64,000 nucleotides of DNA from Echria macrotheca (lineage: Eukaryota; Ascomycota; Sordariomycetes; Sordariales; Schizotheciaceae). The number at the start of each line of letters is the position of its first letter. Positions within the stretch are counted from its first letter, which is position 1. The notes beneath the pieces are model-generated. The model did no database searches, had not been told where the DNA came from, and saw nothing but the letters and a program-made list of their open reading frames with translations. Shown here one piece after another: positions 55,301 to 64,000 of this stretch. The translations under genes and the position numbers were made by a program. Where the stretch lies: assembly GCA_030411725.1 (NCBI GenBank), contig MU839845.1:372001-436000 (forward strand). The letters run 5' to 3'.

Positions 55301-58300
55301 TCTTCGGACGGGAAGGGCAGCGGCTGCAAAGCGCGAGAGTTAAGCTTAGCCTATTTTTCGGGGGTGCGCGAAATCTGAAACACTCTAGGATATGCTGCTC
55401 GCCATCGCCAGTCGATGCCACTTCGGTCATGGTCGAGATGCGCCGGCAGCGTCGGCCGATGAGAGGTTGACAGCTGCCGAGACGGCCACTTTAAACAAAA
55501 CGCCGATGAACCATCGCAACGCGAGAAGGCTGGTGTTCGGGGAGTTCCACTTTCTTCCGGCCAGTCTCCCGGGTCGGCGGCCATCACCATCGCCAGTAGC
55601 CGCGTATCGACAAATCTGGTGCGTCTAGATGATCAGTTTGACAATGGGGCGCGGCTGACAGTCGGGAAATCCTGTTGTCTTTGTCGCAATGTGACGGCGG
55701 GGGATACGAGTCGGAACCTGTATTTCGTATTTCTCGCTGTCGTCGCCGGCGCCGGCCCTGATGTGATGCTTCAAGGCCTACAAGGTCTCCGCGATGGATG
55801 TCGGTCTGCCGTCCCGGTCAGCACATCAGATGGAAATGTGCCCTGACCCCCCACCATCTGTAATGGGCTGGCTGCTGTTGTCCAGGGAAGGCCCATACCA
55901 GCGGGTTGAAACAATGAAACATCGGCCGAATCCCATCAGCCTTTCCCGGGCTGCAATCAAGATTACGAGGGGTTCTGCAGCTTGGAGAGGGGAAATATGT
56001 TGAGTTGTTGCTGATAGGAGGTGCCTGCGTCGTCTTGCGAGAGCTGGCTATTTGTGAAGAGCACTCAAGGTGCGCAGAAGTCTTATCAGAAGAAAATCGG
56101 TAGACGGATCGCTCTTGCCTGGGCAGCTGGGGTGGACTTCGGGTGTGGCAGGGCAACAACAAACGCCATAGCCCGATGCGCTCGATGGTACCTATCTACT
56201 CTCCAGTCAAGATGTAGAGATGTGATCCAGAGTGTGATCGTAGAGATCTAATCCGTATCTCGAACGCAATTCGCCATTGGGCTCGCCTCCGTCGTCGGCC
56301 AGCCTGGCCAGCAATATCCCCACATTGAGGAAGAACTTGACCCAGAGTAGATATCTGATACAAGAGGTTTCGAGTTTCAGATTCTGCTGGTCATGGCGAT
56401 CAAGCGAGCCCACCTACCATGCAGCGCACATCCCCCACTTCTTCTGGAGACAGATGCCAGGGCCGATTCTGTGCATTCGGCAGCGGCGGTCCGGACTGTC
56501 AAGGCCACCGACCGACCCGCATATCAACCGGTGATGATGGTGGTGTGCTTGACCGTTGCGGAGTGCGGATACCTCGGGGGCGATATCAGCGAGGCAAGAA
56601 AGACAATTGCTCCACGAGCGCGGAGGGAGGAAGGATACTGCCAGAAACGATGTGCTGCGGACCTTGAGGCGGACTTTACGGTCCAGAGCGGATCGGAGAA
56701 CATACGGCGGGCTCGCAGCCAAATCCGGCGCGGCGATGCGGTGAGTTGTGCGGGGCCGCGGAGGTGAATGCAGAGCTTTGTTCTCTCAGTTGCATCCCGC
56801 GCACTCGGTTGCATCACCGGCTTTCCGTTTGGGGTCAACAACCAAAAGCGACCGAGCGGAAATGATGGCTGAATTCAGAAGTGGTCTTTGCAAAATCACC
56901 TCCCTTGGCACTCTTTCTTCTGCTCACAGAGGAGCCAGAAAGATGGCGCGACGGGAAAGCCAAATTGAACTTCGGACTGGGCCTCAAGACAGGTGCAAGT
57001 GGGAGAGTGGGGGATGGAGGGGTGTATCCAGCGATGTCGCAGAAAACCCCGACCGGCGAGAGGGATGCTCCCCGTGTGGGAAGAAGATGTGATTGTTGTC
57101 AACGGCCTCGGGAGGGCCAAAGACATCTGGAGAAGGCCTGGTAGATTGTCGACAATGTCGTGGTGGACGCTGAGCCGTCGTTTGCAAGATTGAGGCGCCA
57201 GCGAGCCACTCGACAACACAGAAAACAACATGGGCTTAGCGCTCCCCTCGTCCCCCCTGGACCTGGAGAGCTATTTCTGAAGCACGTTTCAGAATCGACT
57301 GGGTGGCATTTGGCCGTCGGCCCTGGCGAGGGGTCATCGGCGCTGCAGCAAGTCCAGGGGTCTCGCCTCGCGGCACGGCTCTTCTCGTGTGCCCGAACGG
57401 TACGTACCGCGCTCTGGACCGGCCGCCAGCTGCCAGGCGCAAGCCGCGCGAAATTGAGAATCCGCACGCTTGGACCACTTCACTGGGCAGTCCGGCAAGC
57501 AACGACGGATGGCGAATCTGCATCTAGATCGGGGTCGTTCTAGCCTCCACGAAGCGGAGATTGCAAAGAGCCATGACGGACTCTAGGTCAACGCTGGGAG
57601 AATGTCTAAGACAGAGTCCAAGTCGGTGAGCAGTCGGCAACAATGGTCGCTTGTTGCACGTGTAACGCTATATGCATGTTTTACGAACAGCTCGACAACT
57701 CAGCGATGCCGGCCATTGGTAGAACGACCGCGGCCGCTAAACTAGATGGCCGTTGATCGGGCATTTTGCCTCTCAACCTACACTACTAGTCAGAGAGGTG
57801 CGTAGGAACGGCCAGAACATTGGATCAGTGACACATGACCCAAGGTTTCATGGCCATTTCCAGTATTCTAGACCAAGAAACACATGAGTCGCAAAGCTAA
57901 TCCATCGCATCTTCCTCCATCACATAGCCTCTTTGTATCCAGCAGTGTCCTTGCTGGCGGCGCAATACCCGCCGCGGTCCGCCCCAGTGTCTGCGCAAAG
58001 AGAAGCAACCCAGCGCTGCACTGGCTTGACTGGATCCGCTGGCCAATGTGGTGTACGCATGATTGAGATAGATGACGGCCCCACCTGTTGTTCCTGACGG
58101 CAGGTAGCATTGCTGTTCGCTGGTGAGCGGCAACATCTGTGGCAGCCCATCAGCTGGAGCCAGATGCACACGATTCATCGCTGCCGTTTCCAGGCCCGCC
58201 AGATCGCGGCCCTTCCGGCTTTCGAGTCGCGCTTCCACTCCCCATCTCGCAACTCTGCTGACCAGTGCTTCGGCGCCGGGAGGTCTCGGCTGAGGCCGAC

Positions 58301-60371
58301 AAGGTCCTAGGGAATGTGATGGCCTCAAAATCGCGGGGGCATTGACTTGGAGCCCAGAAAAGGGGCACTTTGCCCAATCATGGCACCCGGAAGCGCTCAA
58401 CACCCTTACAGCCGGGACGTCCAGGGAGGCGGCAACAATGCTTTCTTTGACATCTATCGGATTGAAAATCACGGCGGGGACGAGATAGGGCCTCGAATTG
58501 CTGTCAGACGGCCGACCTGCGGTTTTGTCGTTTGGCGGGCACATGTCCTGATGCGCCGCCGTTGTCCTCCACGTAGGCTGCGGCTAGTCAAGGCTGCGCT
58601 CGTCATGACCAACTGTGCCAAAAATACGGATTATGGCGCATCTGGAGAGAGAAGGACTGGAAGCTGATGGCTGCCGAATACTAACGCCAAGCATTGCCCA
58701 TTGAGGTGTGATCGGGGCCCGTTGCCACCTGCATGCCAGCAGGCAAAAGGCAAGTGCGAAAATGCAACGCCAGCCCTCGATCGCGGGCAACTAAACCCTT
58801 CTCCACCTCCTCTCCATCGCAGCCGATGCAATGCCACGGGGCTTCTCATTTCGCAACCGACTGAGAGATTGCATCTGTTGATTGCGCACTTGTTGGCTAA
58901 GAGCGCGACGAGACCGCACACTGTCGCTGCTAGTGAGTGTACTTGGAGATGCCGAGGTGAGAAAGACGCAGAGGGCGTGCAATCACCAGTAAACTTGCCA
59001 GAATAGAACCCCGAGAATCCGATTCAGTGCAAGCCAGTCGGGCAGCCTAGCGCAGTGTTGAGCATGCTGCCCCGTCGGCCGTGGTCCAATCCCTGGCATC
59101 CCAAGAGCGGGGTCCACATTTTCCTACCAGGGGCTGCCCAATCAGGTGGCGGCATATTCAACCGTCCACTCAGGCGTGCGCGCTCTCGCTCTGCTACGTG
59201 CACACCCCCTCGCAACCACACAGAGGAAGCTTTTCGTAACTAGGCGCTCCCTAGCCCTCGCCCTCGCTCTCGCTGGCCGGCCCTGGTTCTCATAACTGCC
59301 ATCAGGGCACGCCCCTCCTGCAGCTGCTCGCCATTGGAACCTGAGGTGGCCCGTACCACACGCACCTTTTGCAGATTTTAGCAGCCTTTTTCTTGCGGCC
59401 CTTGCCCATTGGCAGCGCAGCGCACCCTGCGCCCAAGCGAGAGAAAGTCATTAAACCCCCCCAGGCCCGCCCACTCGCCCTCTGCGCCTGCCCTCTCTCT
59501 CGTGATCTTTTTCCAAGACCTTTTTTCCTTTCCCTTTTTCTGTTCGCGCCGTGGGAGGACCGCTTCATATCCCTTCCCCGAGCTTCTCGTTCGCGCGTCC
59601 GGGCTACACCGCCGAGATCGCCAACTCTCCGCCATCGATAGCCCTTAGGGACCCCGGAGGTAATCATCGCCGCGGACAGCTCGTCCATCGATCACATCAG
59701 ACATCTCGCGTCGCAGACCCAGTCCATCTCGAGCTACCCCGTCCACCAGCTAGCTGCGTCGTTTGATAGACATCGAGTCTTTGGGGATCGGATTGATTGG
59801 TTTCGTTTCGTTCAAACAATCGCGTGCATCTCATTCACCCATTGTTTTCCCGTCGCCAAGTCCACGGCAGCCTCCAGTGCTCGCATCCCCAACAATCGCT
59901 CCCGTGTCGCATTGTCGACGGCAACCAGCTGGACCTCCCCGCCACGAATCCTCCAAGCCCCCCCTCCTGTCGATTACGCACCTGGCTGCTCATCACAGCA
60001 ACGGGTCTGGATCGCTCACTCGCTTGAAGCGATTGGGTGGCGCGTTTTCCTGTCTCCCGGGCTGGCCCTCAATCCATAAACATCCCACAAGGCAACGCAT
60101 TTCCCTAGGTTCTACGATAGGCAGCGCCTCCGTTAACCGCACGCACATCCAAGTGTCCTGTTGCAACGCAACCGACACTCGCCCGACGATCACTTGATTT
60201 TCCTAGTGTTTCCAACAAGCTGCTCTTGTTGCTCCAACTGGGTTGGTCTTCTCGGCATCCTTTTCCACCTCGACGACAAAGCCCCCGTGTACGCGACTTA
60301 TACCGGGCTCGACGCGCGACTCGAAGGTGGTTGTTGGTCGAAGTGCCCGCTAGTAGTGGCGACCGGGCACT
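52301..60371. other. About 8 kb GC-rich region upstream of ste12 without a recognised gene
   Basis: Many overlapping frames of 60-220 codons occur on all strands, as expected by chance at this GC content. None shows a domain, signal peptide or splice-linked continuation that I can support. The last part (about 59.3-60.37 kb) is pyrimidine- and C-rich, as in long fungal 5' leaders, and likely contains the ste12 promoter and 5' UTR with several upstream ATGs. Confidence 0.4.
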
Positions 60372-62877
60372 ATGTATTCCTCACAGCATGCCGCAATGGC
60401 AGCACCTCAAAAACCGGAGACCTTCATGCTGAGCGACGAGGCTCAGCAGGCGCTTCCCCATGATGCTCAGGTAGCTCTGCAGCAGGTCGACAACCGTGAG
60501 TTTGTTGCAAACATGTCTTGCCCAGCATAGCTAACCAGGACCAGTCAAGTACTTTCTCATCTCTGCGCCGGTTGACTGGCAAGCCGACCAGTACATTCGG
60601 AGGTTCCTCTTGCCCACGGGCGAGTACGTCTCGTGCGTCCTGTGGAACAACCTCTTTCACATCTCGGGAACCGACATCGTGCGATGTCTCTCGTTCCGAT
60701 TTCAGGCCTTTGGCCGCCCCGTCAAGAACTCGAAGAAGTTCGAGGAAGGCATCTTCTCTGATCTGCGGAATTTGAAGTCGGGAACCGACGCGTCCCTCGA
60801 GGAGCCAAAAAGCCCCTTCCTCGATTTTCTCTACAAGAACAACTGCATCCGGACGCAGAAGAAGCAAAAGGTCTTCTACTGGTACAGCGTGCCGCACGAT
60901 CGATTATTTCTCGACGCCCTCGAGAGAGATCTGAAGAGGGAGAAGATGGGGCAAGAAGCAACGACGGTAGCAGTCAGCGAACCCGCCCTGTCCTTCCAAT
61001 ACGATTCGTCCCAGTCACTCTACGAGCAACTCACGAAGTCGCAGCAGGCGAACTCGTCTTCTTTCCAGCAGCAACAGGTTTCTTACTCTCAGTCTCAGTC
61101 GACTTCGCCAGTCATGCGTGCGATTGACTCGATGGCGCCACCACAAATGCCGCAAATGATTCCCCAGACGATGCCCCCTTTAGCGGATGGCATGGACGCC
61201 ATGGTCCCTTATGGGGCGATGAACCCAGTGATGAACGGACCGATGAACGGACCGATGACGATGGCGCCCACGTTTCCCCAACAAGTAGTCAAGCGGGACC
61301 ATGAGTTCGCCAGGGTCCAGTACAATCAGAACGGCGTCCCAATGTCCCAGACTCACCAGCGCCATGCTTCGATGCCCGCCTACAATCTGGAGTGCTCGCC
61401 GGCGCCTTCGTTTGTCTCGTCCTACGAGGACTTCAGCCAGCGCGGAATCTCGTTTGAGCCTTTGACCCCTCCCCAGCAGGCTTTGGGCATGTCGGCCGAC
61501 CCGGCTTATATTGTCAACGAAGAGACTGGCCTCTACACCGCGATTCCCGATCACGTTCCCGGTGTGAACGGACTCAACGGCATGATCCAGCTCCCGCCTT
61601 CAAACCTGGCAGGCCCCTCCTTTTCTCGCACGTATGGCTCCAACAGCGTGTACTCTGTGATTGAAGGCTCGCCAACCTACAAGCAGAGGCGAAGGCGCTC
61701 GTCCATCCCGCCGTCTGTGACGGCGACCGCTGTCGCCATGGCTTCGGTCACTGCTGCGCACCGTCCCTCGGACCTTCGGAGATCGGTGTCTGCGTCCGTC
61801 GGCCCCGTCAACGAAGGTGACGAGTCAGCAGACAACTCCCCTCCCGGCCTGACTTACAGCAATGTTTCCATGTCTAGCCAGCAGCACAGGGAGATGCTCG
61901 AGCTTTCGCGCCACGGTACTCCCCTTTCCACGGTCGAGGGCAGTCCCGCCCTTAACCCGCTCTCGCTTCAGCAAGACTATTCTCAGCTCAATGGTGACGA
62001 GCTCGGTCCCCTCGGCGAGCAGCCACGGCAGATGATGCAAGGCAACCCCAACGTGATCCGCAGGGCTCGCTCAGCCACGGCTATGGAGCTTGGTCCATAC
62101 CCGCAAAAGTCGCACTCGTGCCCGATTCCGTCTTGCGGTCGTCTCTTCAAGCGTCTCGAGCACCTTAAGCGGTAAGACCGGATTTTTCCTTTTTTCTGGT
62201 CTTAAACTTTCTTTTGTCATTGATTACGCTCCTATCGGAGATCTGACCAAACTTCCAGGCATGTGAGAACACATACACAAGAGAGACCCTACATCTGCCC
62301 TCATTGTAGCAAAGCTTTCTCCCGATCAGACAACCTAGCACAGTATGCCCCAACCTTTCCTTGTTGTATCATTTTCCTTTACCGTGAACGGAAACAAGCT
62401 GTTGTGCGTGTGCGGTTTCACCGACCAATCCACCATTCAAGACATACATGCAACTCAATTCAGACACGCAATTTGCCGAAAAAGTCACCACACAGCGACA
62501 GCATTGCACAGCGTCCCAAACCGACCAAGGTTATCGTCATGCGGAAGAGATGCAGGGGCTAACAAGCTATTCGTAATAGACACAAGCGCACGCACGATCG
62601 CGGCGAGGGCGGCGAGGGACCCTTCAACTCAGGGGAAGAAGAGGAAGATTACTCTGGCGAGGATCAACTCGGATCCCTCGAGGAGGCTTCACCGACTTCG
62701 GATACGGGCTACGTTCCTTCATCTCTGAACGGAGCGATGAACGACAACGGGTCATCATCGACGATTAGCCCAACGACGACCATGATGCAAACACCGGCCT
62801 TCAACAGCCTGCAGACGCTGAGCATGCCCATGACGATTAGCCAACCACAAGCCATCAATGCTGGAGGCATGATGTGA
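60372..62877 (+). CDS. STE12: Ste12-like homeodomain/C2H2 transcription factor
   Basis: Four exons (60372-60495, 60545-62171, 62259-62342, 62580-62877) give 710 aa. It is the nuclear target of the Fus3/Kss1-type MAPK cascade controlling mating, fruiting-body development and invasive growth. The STE DNA-binding domain spans about 30-155: LKYFLISAPVDWQADQYIRR, WNNLFHISGTDIVRCLSFRF and QKKQKVFYWYSVPHDRLFLD. A Gln/Met/Pro-rich activation region follows. Two C2H2 fingers typical of filamentous-fungal Ste12, absent from budding-yeast Ste12, lie near 566-620: CPIPSCGRLFKRLEHLKRH and CPHCSKAFSRSDNLAQHKRT. An acidic Ser-rich tail ends the protein. Introns interrupt both fingers. Exon 3 is 84 nt with equal phases at its ends, so skipping would keep frame. 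The start is the first ATG of the exon; a second in-frame ATG lies at 60396. Confidence 0.95.
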
Positions 62878-64000
62878 AGTGGTGTTGGTCTCCTGGCTGC
62901 TGTGTACGGGCTATGGCGCGAGTGGCTTTTTGCTAGTTCTGGTTTTAATCGGGGAGGGAGGGGTGGTTATCAGCATGACTTTTTTCGATTGGAGACAAGT
63001 CGTCCTTTTCTGGACCAAGACTTGTGGTCGCTGGTTTGGTTATTCTTTTTCATTGTTCCACTCAGCAGCCGCTTTTTTTTCATCGTCTTTGCGACATGGT
63101 ACATTGCGCCTGCACGGTCTGGCAAAAGATGCATCATCACATGATAGAGCTGAGGCACAGCAGCAGTCTTTTTTTTTATTCTTCTGCGGTTGTTTTTTTT
63201 TGCGCCCTCGGAGGGTTTGGTCACCGCGTTTCTCGCGCATGATGGGAAAGAGAAGGAGAAGAAAAAGAGGAGCACGAGGGACATTTTTGTATATATAGCC
63301 CTGATGCTTTCTTTTTTTGTGTGGGGATATCATGTATCTCTTGGGTGAACCAAACTCGGCTGGCGAGGGGGGTGGGACTGGGAAATGTGTGGAGTGTGTG
63401 TAGATACCATGAGTTGAGGAGTTTATGATAGGTGCAGCGTACATTTGTGCAAAAGTTTTGAAGTTTTTGTTTTTTGTGTTTGTGTGCAATTTTGTCATGG
63501 AGGTTTGGTTATGCTTTGTTTTCAGATTTGTCCTTGTGCTGCTTGTGCTCCACGGGTTAGACGAGAGCCATATTTCTGGACCTGCGGATATTCCGTAGAC
63601 AACAAGTAAGTGATGATAATACTGACTTGACAATGACCTTTGTGACTTTGTGAAATTGTGGACGTTGCATCGGCAGTTGTGTCTAAAGGGGGGACAATAG
63701 AAGGAGGGAGGGTGGTTGATTCTTTGGCCTGCCTTCACAGCGGTCTGCCGCTGGGTACTGGGAACTGGGAACTAGGTCGGGTGTGTAGGTATATCTGGTG
63801 TGGTTGCGTTAGGTACACAGGAGGCCGGCCGCGGATCAAGACCCGTCCGATTTGTTTCCTTGTCGGTCTGTCTCCTTACCGGGCCCCGGGTCGGATGGGG
63901 CTGCTTCGATGGGTATCTTACCTCCCTAGGTAGGGTCAAAAGGTGTCCGGCCGGCCGGGTTTATGGACCAGGCCGCAGCTCGGGGCCGGGGCTGGCTCTT
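62878..64000. other. 3' flank of ste12
   Basis: T- and TG-rich sequence fitting a 3' UTR (about 62.9-63.6 kb), followed by unremarkable intergenic DNA to the window edge. No gene is supported. Confidence 0.45.

Noticed and set aside
62263..62562. Ste12 frame reading on past the second finger
   Set aside because: It runs into an intron (GTATGC donor at 62343) before the finger's two histidines. Splicing to 62580 restores HKRTH and the acidic tail.
1..64000. CRISPR arrays, bacterial operons, ribosome binding sites, IS elements
   Set aside because: The genes are spliced eukaryotic genes. No regularly spaced direct repeats with unique spacers and no transposase frames were seen.

Overview
The window is nuclear DNA from a filamentous ascomycete (Pezizomycotina), most likely a Sordariomycete. 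The evidence is GC-rich genes with one to five short introns (about 50-90 nt, GT..AG, CTAAC/CTAAT-like branch sites), a Pezizomycotina gene set (Pex26-type peroxin, Ecl1-type factor, Ste12 with C-terminal C2H2 fingers), and fungal NLR genes. All multi-exon models below were built by hand from reading frame, splice signals and family conservation; no search was run.

Left part (0.4-13.4 kb): an NLR-type cluster. A minus-strand alpha/beta-hydrolase-NACHT gene (411-3597) faces away from two small unrecognised genes (4224-4667; 5656-6507, coiled coil). Next come two tandem plus-strand genes: a NACHT-WD40 NLR (7267-11901) and a HeLo-like protein (12372-13357). The NLR carries one, and the HeLo-like protein two, copies of a 21-residue motif that resembles the HET-s-related amyloid signalling motifs. 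I read the pair as an NLR sensor and its cell-death effector joined by amyloid templating. This is the most interesting system in the window.

14.9-20.1 kb: a secreted, membrane-anchored Kelch protein (plus) converges with an Ecl1-family zinc protein (minus). 20.1-28.5 kb is gene-poor, partly AT-rich, and holds old repeats and an assembly gap (10 N) between long homopolymers.

28.5-49.9 kb: dense housekeeping genes: Drs2-type lipid flippase (-), CRIPT (+), epoxide-hydrolase-like protein (-), Pinin-domain splicing protein (-), PHF5A/Rds3 (+), Pex26-like peroxin (-), Utp10 (-) and Noc3 (+). Two divergent pairs share function: Pinin/PHF5A (splicing) and Utp10/Noc3 (ribosome biogenesis).

49.9-64 kb: about 10.4 kb without a supportable gene lies upstream of ste12 (60372-62877), the mating/filamentation MAPK transcription factor. 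Its 84-nt third exon carries most of the second zinc finger and could be skipped in frame.
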